Positions 27,807 to 36,608 of a stretch of DNA of 64,000 bases are shown here, in pieces. The translations under genes were made by a program, and so were the position numbers. This stretch comes from Intrasporangiaceae bacterium (GTDB taxonomy: Bacteria; Actinomycetota; Actinomycetes; Actinomycetales; Dermatophilaceae): contig JAJPIW010000102.1 of assembly GCA_021324575.1 (NCBI GenBank), positions 1 to 64,000 on the forward strand. Reading direction: 5' to 3'. The stretch's first letter is position 1. Each line of letters begins with the position of its first letter. The notes beneath the pieces are model-generated. The model saw only the letters and a list, made by a program, of their open reading frames with translations. It had not been told where the DNA came from and did not search any database.

Positions 27807-28726
27807 CCGTCCTCGTCGGTCTGGCGCCTGGCCCCAAAGGTCAGAGCGCACTCCACCTGGGAGCGATGCTCGCCCGCTCCGCCGGTGAGGACATGCTGAT
27901 CGCCAGCGTCGTCGGCGAGCCGTGGCCCCCGAACATCGGCGGGGGCGACGCGGAGTACCTCTCCCTCCGGGACGGCATGGCCGCCCAGTCCCTTGCCGAG
28001 GCGCGGGAGCAGATCGAGGCTGGCGTGCCCCATGTCGAGACGCTGTCCCGCCGGGCTCCCTCGGTTGCCTCGGGACTGCTCAACATCATCGCCGAACGAC
28101 GCATCAGCATGGTCGCGCTCGGTTCGTCATCCTCCAGCGTCCTCGGGCGGGTACGGCTCGGAGGTGTCGCCGAGAGGGTCCTCCACGGGTCGTCCCTGCC
28201 AGTCGTCCTCGCCCCCCGTGGCTTCCAGGCCCCCGGGGCACGGGTCGGCCGGGTCAGCGTCGCCGTCGGACGCGCCGACCAGGACGGCGGCCTCGTCCGT
28301 CACGCGGCGGTCCTCGCCGACCGGCTGTTCTCCTCGGTGCGACTGGTCTGCTTCGCGGTGCGTCCTGGCGCTGTTGGCCCAACAGCCGTGCCCGGCGTCG
28401 AGGATCGCCTCGCCGACGAGTGGCGCCAGAACCTTGAGGCCGAGCTCGCCGACGCGATGGGCCCTCTGGGCACGACCGCACTGCATCCGGCCACGGCTGA
28501 GCTGGCCCGCAGGGCGCGGGTCAAGCTCGGTACCGGAGGCACCTGGGAGGCGGCCCTGAGGGATATCCCCTGGACGGCCGGGGACCTCCTCGTCGTCGGC
28601 ACGAGCAGTGGCCCCATCAGCCTGTTCTACCTCGGCTCGCACGCCACCAAGATCATCCACAGCTCGCCCGTGCCTGTCGTCCTGGTTCCCCGTCAGGGCC
28701 ACGACGACCGCCCAGACTCGCCCTGA
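27803..28726 (+). CDS. Universal stress protein family (two domains)
   Basis: TVLVGLAPGPKGQSALHLGAMLARSAGEDMLIASVVGEPW...; ATG/TGA overlap with permease. Confidence 0.8.
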   Translation: MTVLVGLAPGPKGQSALHLGAMLARSAGEDMLIASVVGEPWPPNIGGGDAEYLSLRDGMAAQSLAEAREQIEAGVPHVETLSRRAPSVASGLLNIIAERRISMVALGSSSSSVLGRVRLGGVAERVLHGSSLPVVLAPRGFQAPGARVGRVSVAVGRADQDGGLVRHAAVLADRLFSSVRLVCFAVRPGAVGPTAVPGVEDRLADEWRQNLEAELADAMGPLGTTALHPATAELARRARVKLGTGGTWEAALRDIPWTAGDLLVVGTSSGPISLFYLGSHATKIIHSSPVPVVLVPRQGHDDRPDSP

Positions 28727-28836
28727 CCCGGACCCCGGGCCTGGGCGCACACCGGGCTCTGGCTCAACTTTCGTCTCAGTTCCGTGACGGGATTGGCGAG
28801 AGCCCTTGACCCGGACCCCGGCGGCCGTCATTGTGT

Positions 28837-28873
28837 GTTGCGTACAGCACTCTGCTGTTGCGCACTGAGCAAC
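28837..28873. promoter_or_regulatory. Putative IclR-type operator upstream of aldehyde dehydrogenase
   Basis: GTTGCGTACAGCACTCTGCT-GTTGCG-CACTG-AGCAAC; lies just past a TTGACC-N17-CATTGT promoter-like pair (28806-28834). Confidence 0.6.
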
Positions 28874-28891
28874 GCCCTGATCGGAGGACGC

Positions 28892-30367
28892 GTGCCGGAC
28901 CTGTTCATCGATGGCCAGTGGGTCGGCGCGCCCGACGGCGGGCGCCGCACCATCGTCTGCCCCGCGGACGGGTCCGTGGTCGCCGAGGTGGACGAGGGCA
29001 GCGAGGCCGACACGCTCGCCGCCATCGACGCCGCAAGGCGCGCCTTCGACACCGGTCCCTGGCCGGCCACCCCGTATGCCGCCCGCGCGGCGCTCCTCGG
29101 CCGGGTCGCCGACCTGCTCCAACGGGACAAGGCCGCCATCGCCCGGGCCGAGTCGCTCGACACGGGCAAGCGCTACGTGGAGAGCGAGTACGACGTCGAC
29201 GACGTGACGAGCGTCTTTCGCCACTACGCCGCCGTGGGAGCCGAGCCGGAGGCCGACACCCCCCGGGTCGTGGACCTCGGGCGCGACGACGTCGTGAGCA
29301 CCATCGTCAAGGAGCCGATCGGCGTCTGCAGCCTGATCACGCCGTGGAACTACCCACTCCTGCAGGCCAGCTGGAAGGTTGCCCCCTGCCTGCTCGCCGG
29401 TAACACGTTCGTCCTCAAGCCGAGCGAGGTCAGCCCGAGCACGACGATCCACCTCCTGCGCCTCCTCGACGAGGCCGGCCTCCCCCACGGCGTCGGCAAC
29501 CTCGTCCTGGGCGCCGGCGCGGCCGTCGGGGGCCCGCTCTCCAGCGACCCCCGTGTCGACCTCGTCTCCTTCACCGGTGGGCTCGCGACCGGCAAGCACC
29601 TCATGCGGACAGCCGCCGACACGGTCAAGCGGATCGCGCTCGAGCTCGGCGGCAAGAACCCCAACATCGTCTTCGCCGACGCCGACCTCGACGCGGCCCT
29701 GGACATGGCCCTCACTGCGGTCTTCCTCCACTCCGGCCAGGTCTGCTCCGCCGGTGCCCGGCTGGTCATCGAGGACTCCATCGCCGAGGCCTTCGTCGAC
29801 CGGCTCGTCGAGCGCGCCGAGCAGATCCGGCTCGGCGGCCCGTTCGACGACACAGCCCAGACCGGGCCCCTCACGAGCGAGGCGCACAGAGCCAAGGTCG
29901 AGGCCTACGTGGCCGCCGGCGTCGCCGAGGGAGCACGCCTGCGGACCGGGGGCGCGAGGCCGGATGGCGCGGCATACGAGAACGGGTTCTACTATCTGCC
30001 AACGATTTTCGACCAGGTCTCGGCCGACATGAGCGTGGCTCAGGACGAGTCGTTCGGCCCCGTGCTCACCGTCGAGACCTTCGCGACCGAGGACGACGCG
30101 GTCCGGATCGCCAACGACTCGATCTACGGGCTCGCCGGCGCCGTGTGGACGAGCGACGACGCCAAGGCCGACCGGATCGTCGCGCGGCTGCGGATGGGCA
30201 CGGTCTGGGTCAACGACTACCACCCGTACGTCCCGCAGGCCGAGTGGGGCGGCTACAAGCAGTCCGGCATCGGCCGCGAGCTGGGTCATCTCGGGCTCGA
30301 GGAGTACCAGGAGACCAAGCACATCTGGCGCAACACCGCCCCGACGGTGCAGGGTTGGTTCGCATGA
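28892..30367 (+). CDS. betB: Betaine-aldehyde-type aldehyde dehydrogenase
   Basis: [13 protein letters not shown]...PWNYPLLQ...[17 protein letters not shown]...[10 protein letters not shown]. Confidence 0.85.
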   Translation: MPDLFIDGQWVGAPDGGRRTIVCPADGSVVAEVDEGSEADTLAAIDAARRAFDTGPWPATPYAARAALLGRVADLLQRDKAAIARAESLDTGKRYVESEYDVDDVTSVFRHYAAVGAEPEADTPRVVDLGRDDVVSTIVKEPIGVCSLITPWNYPLLQASWKVAPCLLAGNTFVLKPSEVSPSTTIHLLRLLDEAGLPHGVGNLVLGAGAAVGGPLSSDPRVDLVSFTGGLATGKHLMRTAADTVKRIALELGGKNPNIVFADADLDAALDMALTAVFLHSGQVCSAGARLVIEDSIAEAFVDRLVERAEQIRLGGPFDDTAQTGPLTSEAHRAKVEAYVAAGVAEGARLRTGGARPDGAAYENGFYYLPTIFDQVSADMSVAQDESFGPVLTVETFATEDDAVRIANDSIYGLAGAVWTSDDAKADRIVARLRMGTVWVNDYHPYVPQAEWGGYKQSGIGRELGHLGLEEYQETKHIWRNTAPTVQGWFA

Positions 30368-32109
30368 AGGCCTCAGTCCGTATGCCGGTCGCTCGCATCA
30401 CCGGCGCGCCGCCCGACGGCGTCGACATCGTCATCGTCGGCGGCGGCTCGGCCGGCAGCGTGCTCGCCAACCGGCTGTCGGCCGACGCCTCGACAACGGT
30501 GCTCGTCCTCGAGGCCGGCCGCTCCGACTTCGCCTTCGACCCCCTCATCAACATGCCGGCCGCACTCCCCTTCCCGATCGGAAACCCGCTCTACGACTGG
30601 AAGTACGAGTCCGAGCCGGAGCCCTTCATGGACGGGCGCAAGGTCTACCACGCGCGCGGCAAGGTCCTCGGCGGCAGCAGCTCGATCAACGGGATGATCT
30701 TCCAGCGGGGCAACCCGATGGACTACGAGCGGTGGGCCGGCGACCCCGGGATGGAGTCGTGGGACTACGCCCACTGCCTGCCCTACTTCAAGCGGATGGA
30801 GACCTGTCTGGCCGGTGCCGACGAGTGGCGTGGCGGCTCGGGTCCCCTTGTCCTGGAACGCGGTCCGGCCAAGAACCCGCTCTTCGGCGCGTTCTTCGAG
30901 GCGGTCCAGCAGGCCGGCTACCCGCTCACCGACGACGTGAACGGCTACCGCCAGGAGGGCTTCGCCCCCTTCGACCGCAACGTCCACAAGGGCCGGCGCC
31001 TGTCCGCCTCCCGGGCGTACCTCCACCCGGTCATGCACCGCCCCAACCTGCACGTCCGCACGCTCGCCTTCACCCGGCAGGTCCTCTTCGAGGGCACCAG
31101 GGCAGTGGGGGTCGAGTACGAGCACCTGGGCAGGCGGCATACGGTCCGGGCATCGGAGGTGATCCTCTGCGGCGGTGCGATCAACTCCCCTCAGCTTCTC
31201 CAGCTCTCCGGCGTCGGCGATGCAGACACGTTGCAACCGTTGGGAGTTCGCATGGTCGCCGACGTCAAGGGCGTCGGGCAGCACCTCCAGGACCACCTCG
31301 AGGTCTACATCCAGTACCAGTCCAAGCTGCCGGTCTCGATCGCCGACGGGCTCAAGTGGTACCGCCGGCCGGGCCTGGCCGCCAACTGGCTGTTCCGCAA
31401 GCAGGGGCTCGGTGCGACGAACCACTTCGAGGGCGGTGGGTTCGCCCGGAGCAACGACGACGTCGACTACCCGAACCTGATGTTCCACTTCCTGCCCATC
31501 GCCATCCGCTACGACGGCACCAGTCCGGTCCAGGGCCACGGCTACCAGGTCCACATCGGCCCGATGTACTCCGACGCCCGGGGCAGCGTGACGATCAAGG
31601 ACACCGACCCGCACACCAAGCCCGCGCTGCGCTTCAACTACCTGTCGACCGACCAGGACCGGCGCGAGTGGGTCGAGGCGATCCGGGTGGCCCGCACCAT
31701 CCTCACCCAGCCCGCGTTCGAGCCGTTCAACGCGGGCGAGATCTCCCCCGGCCCGGCCGTCGAGACCGACGAGGAGATCCTCGACTGGGTCGCCAAGGAC
31801 GCCGAGACTGCGCTCCACCCCAGCTGCACGACCCGGATGGGCGTCGACGACGCGTCCGTCCTCGACCCGATGTCGATGCGGGTCCACGGCGTCGAGGGCC
31901 TGCGGGTCGTCGACGCCGGCTCGATGCCCTACGTCACCAACGGCAACATCTACGCACCAGTCGTCATGCTCGCCGAGAAAGCCGCCGACCTGGTCGCCGG
32001 CAACACGCCGCTCACGCCGAGCGACGCCCCGTGGTTCAACCTTCGCCAGGGCAGCCCGCTGTGGCCGCCGACCACCACCACACCGCCGGCTACACGGCAT
32101 ACGGACTGA
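30364..32109 (+). CDS. betA: GMC-family choline dehydrogenase
   Basis: [33 protein letters not shown]...[25 protein letters not shown]. Confidence 0.9.
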   Translation: MKASVRMPVARITGAPPDGVDIVIVGGGSAGSVLANRLSADASTTVLVLEAGRSDFAFDPLINMPAALPFPIGNPLYDWKYESEPEPFMDGRKVYHARGKVLGGSSSINGMIFQRGNPMDYERWAGDPGMESWDYAHCLPYFKRMETCLAGADEWRGGSGPLVLERGPAKNPLFGAFFEAVQQAGYPLTDDVNGYRQEGFAPFDRNVHKGRRLSASRAYLHPVMHRPNLHVRTLAFTRQVLFEGTRAVGVEYEHLGRRHTVRASEVILCGGAINSPQLLQLSGVGDADTLQPLGVRMVADVKGVGQHLQDHLEVYIQYQSKLPVSIADGLKWYRRPGLAANWLFRKQGLGATNHFEGGGFARSNDDVDYPNLMFHFLPIAIRYDGTSPVQGHGYQVHIGPMYSDARGSVTIKDTDPHTKPALRFNYLSTDQDRREWVEAIRVARTILTQPAFEPFNAGEISPGPAVETDEEILDWVAKDAETALHPSCTTRMGVDDASVLDPMSMRVHGVEGLRVVDAGSMPYVTNGNIYAPVVMLAEKAADLVAGNTPLTPSDAPWFNLRQGSPLWPPTTTTPPATRHTD

Positions 32110-32123
32110 TCGGAGCCCCCACC

Positions 32124-33197
32124 ATGCGCACCAGCGACGGCACCCCCGCCCTGCAGGTCCAGAACCTCTGGAAGGTCTTCGGCCCCAGGGCCGAGCGCCT
32201 CATCGGCACCGCTGACCTCCAGCTCTCCCGCAAGGAGCTGCAGGCCAAGAGCGGCCATGTCATCGGAGTGCGCGACGTCTCCTTCGACGTGTCGCCCGGC
32301 GAGGTCTTCGTCGTCATGGGGCTGTCCGGATCTGGCAAGTCCACCCTCGTGCGCCTCATCACCCGCCTGATCGAGCCCACATCCGGCACCGTCGTGCTCA
32401 ACGGCGAGGACATCACCAAGATGAACGACGACAGCCTCCGCGAGATCCGGCGCAAGAACGTCAGCATGGTGTTCCAGCACTTCGGCCTCCTGCCTCACCG
32501 CAAGGTCATCGACAACGTGGCCTTCGGCCTGGAGGTCCGCGGGGAGGACAAGGGCGCCCGCCGCAACCGGGCCCAGGAGGTCGTCGACCTCGTGGGGCTG
32601 CAGGGCTATGAGAACAACTACCCCGACCAGCTTTCCGGCGGCATGCAACAGCGCGTCGGACTCGCCCGCGCCCTGGCCGCCGACCCCGACATCCTCATGT
32701 TCGACGAGCCGTTCTCAGCCCTCGACCCGCTCATCCGACGGGACATGCAGAACGAGGTCATCCGGTTGCATGAAGAGGTCGGCAAGACGATGGTCTTCAT
32801 CACCCACGACCTGCAGGAGGCGCTCAAGCTGGGTGACCGGATCCTCATCATGCGGGACGGCGCCATCGTCCAGATCGGGCGCCCGGACGAGGTCGTCGGA
32901 GCGCCGGCCGACGACTACGTCCGCGACTTCGTCAGCGAGGTCCCGAAGTCTCACGTCCTCACCCTCTCCTGGGTCATGCGCCCGCCGAGCGGCCCGGATG
33001 AAGGCGCCGGAGGGCCCACCCTCAAGGACTCCCAGATCGTGCGCGACGCAGCGCGAACCGTGCTGGAGCACCACGGGCCCTGTCGCGTCGTTGACGGTTC
33101 CGGGTCGGTGGTCGGTGTCGTCGACGAGCAGGACATCATGCGGGTCGTCGTCGCCGAGGATGAGTCCCCTGCAGCCGCGAACCAGGCAGCGTCATGA
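32124..33197 (+). CDS. Glycine betaine/proline ABC transporter ATP-binding protein (ProV-type)
   Basis: [38 protein letters not shown], partial CBS tail. Confidence 0.95.
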   Translation: MRTSDGTPALQVQNLWKVFGPRAERLIGTADLQLSRKELQAKSGHVIGVRDVSFDVSPGEVFVVMGLSGSGKSTLVRLITRLIEPTSGTVVLNGEDITKMNDDSLREIRRKNVSMVFQHFGLLPHRKVIDNVAFGLEVRGEDKGARRNRAQEVVDLVGLQGYENNYPDQLSGGMQQRVGLARALAADPDILMFDEPFSALDPLIRRDMQNEVIRLHEEVGKTMVFITHDLQEALKLGDRILIMRDGAIVQIGRPDEVVGAPADDYVRDFVSEVPKSHVLTLSWVMRPPSGPDEGAGGPTLKDSQIVRDAARTVLEHHGPCRVVDGSGSVVGVVDEQDIMRVVVAEDESPAAANQAAS

Positions 33198-35314
33198 GCC
33201 CTGTCACGGTCCAGGCTCCTCCCCCACGGCCCGGCGCCATCAAGGAGGAGCAGCCGTACATCGACCCGCAGAAGAAGCGGCACACCGGTAAGAGGCTGCT
33301 GGGGATCCTCGTCTTCTGGCTGGTCCTGTGGGTCGCTCTGCGTGGCAAGCAGACCCTGGCCGTCCCCAACGCGGACACCACGTCCTTCCAGGACTGGCTG
33401 ACCCAGCTCAAGGTCACCTTCTCCAACATGGCCCAGACGAACTGGTTCTTCCACGGGGTCTTGGGGACCATTGCCGATGCCTTCAACTGGATGGTCGGCG
33501 GCCTCCAGGCGCACATCAGCAGCACAGCCCCGGGACAGTACCTCGGCTGGTTCGGCGTACTCGCCGTCGCGATGTGGATCGCGTACGCCGTTGCCGGCCG
33601 GCGCTCGACCATCCTCGTCGGCGTCGTCCTGCTCCTGCTCGGCCTCTTCGGGACCTGGCAGACCGGCATGGACACCCTCATCATCACGATCGTCTCGGTC
33701 CTCATCTCGATGATCGTCGGCGTTCCCGTCGGCATCGCCATGGCCCGCAGTCGACGCACCTCCGCCATCGTCACGCCCATCCTGGACGTGATGCAGACCA
33801 TGCCGTCCTTCGCCTACCTGTCCCCGGTAGCACTCTTCTTCGGGATCGGCCCGGCGACGTCGGTCGTCCTCACCCTGATCTACGCCCTGCCTCCCCTCGT
33901 CAGGATCACCGAGCACGGACTGCGCGCGGTCTCCCCGAACACGATCGAGGCCGGTCGCAGCCTCGGCGTGACCCGCAGCCAGCTGCTGCGCCAGATCGAG
34001 CTCCCGATGGCCAAGCGGACCATCGTCGTCGGCATCAACCAGTCGATGATGGCCGCTCTGTCGATGGCCACCATCGCCGCCCTCGTCAACGGCCCGGGCC
34101 TCGGACAGCCGGTCGTGTCTGCCCTGCAGATCCTCAACGTCGGCCAGGCGTCGGTCGCCGGCCTCGGCATCGTGGCGATCGCCATCATGCTCGACCGGAC
34201 GACGACCGCGGCCAGCGAACGCACCGAGAAGTCGAGCTCGGGACGGGTGGGCAGCGTGGGCTATCCAGGGCTGTCTTCGAAGGTCATCATCGAGCGGCTC
34301 CCACGGTGGGCCCACGAGGGCGCCGGCCGAGGTTCGGTGGGGCACCGACTCACTCCGGCGGGCCGGCGACTCCTGCTGGGCGTGCTTCTCGTCCCCGTCG
34401 TCATCGCGGCCGTCTACTCGACGAGGTATCTCCAGCTGGCCCAGTTCCCCGACCTCTCCGGCACGCCGCTGCTCAAGGAGCTGAGCGGAACCCCGCTCGC
34501 CGGCCACATCAACGACTTCACGGACGCCCTCGTCAACGCCATCCAAGGTCTGACCAACGCGTTCAAGAACACCATCACCTACGCGCTGCTCAACCCTTTG
34601 CAGTCGCTGCTGTCGAACCTGCCCTGGTGGGTCATGGCGGTCGTCCTGCTCGCGACGGCATACGTCCTGGGTGGCTGGCGACCCACCATCACGACCGCGG
34701 TCTGTGAAGCGGTCATCCTGGCCGTGGGGCTGTGGAACGACACGATGACGACCCTGACGATGACCCTCGTGGCGACCCTTCTGGTCATGATCATCGCCGT
34801 CGCCCTAGGTGTCGGCATGGGCCGAAGCAGACGCGTGGACACGCTCATCCGGCCGTTCCTGGACACCTTCCAGACGATCCCCGCCTTCGTCTACCTCGTG
34901 CCCGCCCTCGCACTCTTCGGCTCGAGCCGGTTCACCGCCATCGTCGCCGCGCTCATGTATGCCGTGCCGATCGCGACAAAACTGGTCGCAGACGGGATCC
35001 GTGGGGTCGCGCCCACGACGGTCGAGGCGATGCGCTCGACGGGCTGCACGCGCTGGCAGATGATCTCCAAGGTTCAGCTCCCGATGGCGCGCGAGTCCCT
35101 CGTCCTGTCGACCAACCAGGGCCTGCTCTACGTGCTGTCCATGGTCGTCATCGGCGGCATGGTCGGCGGCGGAAGCCTCGGCTACCTCATCTACCAGGGC
35201 TTCTCACAGGACAACCTCTTCGGCAAGGGGCTCTGTGCCGGTATCGCCATCACGGCCCTCGGCATCATGCTCGACCGGATCGCCCGGCACGCCGCCGAGC
35301 GCTACGGCCGGTGA
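33194..35314 (+). CDS. Glycine betaine ABC transporter permease, tandem two-permease fusion (ProW-type)
   Basis: Two binding-protein-dependent permease domains in one 706-aa ORF ([13 protein letters not shown]... and [31 protein letters not shown]). Confidence 0.95.
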   Translation: MSPVTVQAPPPRPGAIKEEQPYIDPQKKRHTGKRLLGILVFWLVLWVALRGKQTLAVPNADTTSFQDWLTQLKVTFSNMAQTNWFFHGVLGTIADAFNWMVGGLQAHISSTAPGQYLGWFGVLAVAMWIAYAVAGRRSTILVGVVLLLLGLFGTWQTGMDTLIITIVSVLISMIVGVPVGIAMARSRRTSAIVTPILDVMQTMPSFAYLSPVALFFGIGPATSVVLTLIYALPPLVRITEHGLRAVSPNTIEAGRSLGVTRSQLLRQIELPMAKRTIVVGINQSMMAALSMATIAALVNGPGLGQPVVSALQILNVGQASVAGLGIVAIAIMLDRTTTAASERTEKSSSGRVGSVGYPGLSSKVIIERLPRWAHEGAGRGSVGHRLTPAGRRLLLGVLLVPVVIAAVYSTRYLQLAQFPDLSGTPLLKELSGTPLAGHINDFTDALVNAIQGLTNAFKNTITYALLNPLQSLLSNLPWWVMAVVLLATAYVLGGWRPTITTAVCEAVILAVGLWNDTMTTLTMTLVATLLVMIIAVALGVGMGRSRRVDTLIRPFLDTFQTIPAFVYLVPALALFGSSRFTAIVAALMYAVPIATKLVADGIRGVAPTTVEAMRSTGCTRWQMISKVQLPMARESLVLSTNQGLLYVLSMVVIGGMVGGGSLGYLIYQGFSQDNLFGKGLCAGIAITALGIMLDRIARHAAERYGR

Positions 35315-35358
35315 CGCCGTCTTAGCGGTCGCCAGACAGCTGTGACACAAACAGGATT

Positions 35359-35377
35359 CCCCGCAGACCGTGCGGGG
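35359..35377. promoter_or_regulatory. Intercistronic hairpin CCCCGCA-gaccg-TGCGGGG
   Basis: 7-bp perfect stem between permease and binding-protein genes. Confidence 0.5.
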
Positions 35378-35395
35378 CATGAGGAAGGAAGCACC

Positions 35396-36367
35396 ATGGC
35401 ACGAGGAAGCATCCGGCTGCTGCCGGTCTGCGCCGCCGCCACGCTCGCCCTCGGGCTCTCCGCGTGCGGTGGCGGCAACATCAACAGCGGGGGCGGCTCC
35501 GCCTCCGGCGGAGCGGCGAGCAAGTGCGGGAACTTCCGCATCGCCGTGAACCCGTGGACCGGCTACGTCGCCGACGCATATGTCGTCGGCTACGTCGCCA
35601 AAACCAAGCTCGGCTGCAACGTCTCCTACCAGAACGTCAAAGAGCAGGTTGGCTGGCAGGGCATGGCATCCGGGTCGATCGACACGATTCTGGAGAACTG
35701 GGGTCACGCAGACCTGGTCAAGCAGTACATCACGGGCCAGAAGTCGGTCCAGGACGCCGGGATGACAGGCAACGAAGGAATCATCGGCTGGTACATCCCG
35801 CCGTGGATGGCCACCAAGTACCCGGACATCACGGACTGGAAGAACCTCAACAAGTACGCCAACCTGTTCAAGACGTCGGAGTCCGGCAGTCAGGGGCAGC
35901 TCCTCGACGGCGACCCGTCCTACGTGACGAACGACCAGGCGCTGGTGACGAACCTCAAGCTCAACTTCAAGGTTGTGGTCGGCGGCTCCGAGGCGTCGCT
36001 CATCGAGAGCTTCCGCAACGCCGAGAAGAACAAGACTCCGCTGCTGGCCTACTTCTACGAGCCGCAGTGGTTCTTCAGCGAGGTCAAGCTCGCCAAGGTG
36101 AACCTGCCTGCCTACACCGCGGGGTGTGACGCCGACGCCAAGAAGATCGCCTGCGACTACCCGCCCTACCACCTCAACAAGCTGATCTCGACGAAGTTCG
36201 CGAACGGCGGGTCCTCTGCGGTGGGCCTGGTGAAGGGCTTCACGTGGACCAACGAGGATCAGAACCTGGTCGCCGAGTACATCGCCAAGGACAACATGCA
36301 ACCGGAGGCAGCGGCCAAGAAGTGGGTCGACGCCAACCCGGACAAGGTCGCGGCCTGGCTGAAGTAG
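35396..36367 (+). CDS. Glycine betaine ABC transporter substrate-binding lipoprotein (ProX/OpuAC-type)
   Basis: Lipobox LGLSACGGG; FRIAVNPWTGYVADAYVVGYVAKTKLGCNVSYQNVKEQVGWQGMASG. Confidence 0.9.
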   Translation: MARGSIRLLPVCAAATLALGLSACGGGNINSGGGSASGGAASKCGNFRIAVNPWTGYVADAYVVGYVAKTKLGCNVSYQNVKEQVGWQGMASGSIDTILENWGHADLVKQYITGQKSVQDAGMTGNEGIIGWYIPPWMATKYPDITDWKNLNKYANLFKTSESGSQGQLLDGDPSYVTNDQALVTNLKLNFKVVVGGSEASLIESFRNAEKNKTPLLAYFYEPQWFFSEVKLAKVNLPAYTAGCDADAKKIACDYPPYHLNKLISTKFANGGSSAVGLVKGFTWTNEDQNLVAEYIAKDNMQPEAAAKKWVDANPDKVAAWLK

Positions 36368-36393
36368 CCCGGACGTCAGCACAGCACGACACG

Positions 36394-36439
36394 GCGTATG
36401 CCGTGGGCTCGCCTCTCCCGGTGCGCCCACGGCATACGC
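36394..36439. terminator. Hairpin of inverted GGCATACG words GCGTATGCCGTGGGC ... GCCCACGGCATACGC
   Basis: 15-bp perfect arms, 16-nt loop, immediately 3' of binding-protein gene. Confidence 0.7.
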
Positions 36440-36498
36440 AACGTCTGCGTCGATGAGGGTTCCCACCGCAGCGCCACGCAGACGCAAGGGACTCACGG

Positions 36499-36527
36499 TT
36501 GACACGGCATACCGAATCGGTTGATGC
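36499..36527 (+). promoter_or_regulatory. Putative housekeeping promoter TTGACA-N17-TGATGC upstream of the dimethylglycine dehydrogenase
   Basis: Perfect -35, 17-bp spacer; the spacer contains a GGCATAC word. Confidence 0.5.
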
Positions 36528-36540
36528 TTTGGTGTCACCA

Positions 36541-36576
36541 GTTGCGTAATTCGCGACACGTTGCGCATGACGCAAC
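36541..36576. promoter_or_regulatory. Putative double IclR-type operator GTTGCGTAATTCGCGAC-AC-GTTGCGCATGACGCAAC
   Basis: Two 17-bp (near-)palindromes in tandem just downstream of the promoter. Confidence 0.65.
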
Positions 36577-36608
36577 AGCCGCGTTCGAGAGATGAAAGAA
36601 GGGCCTCC

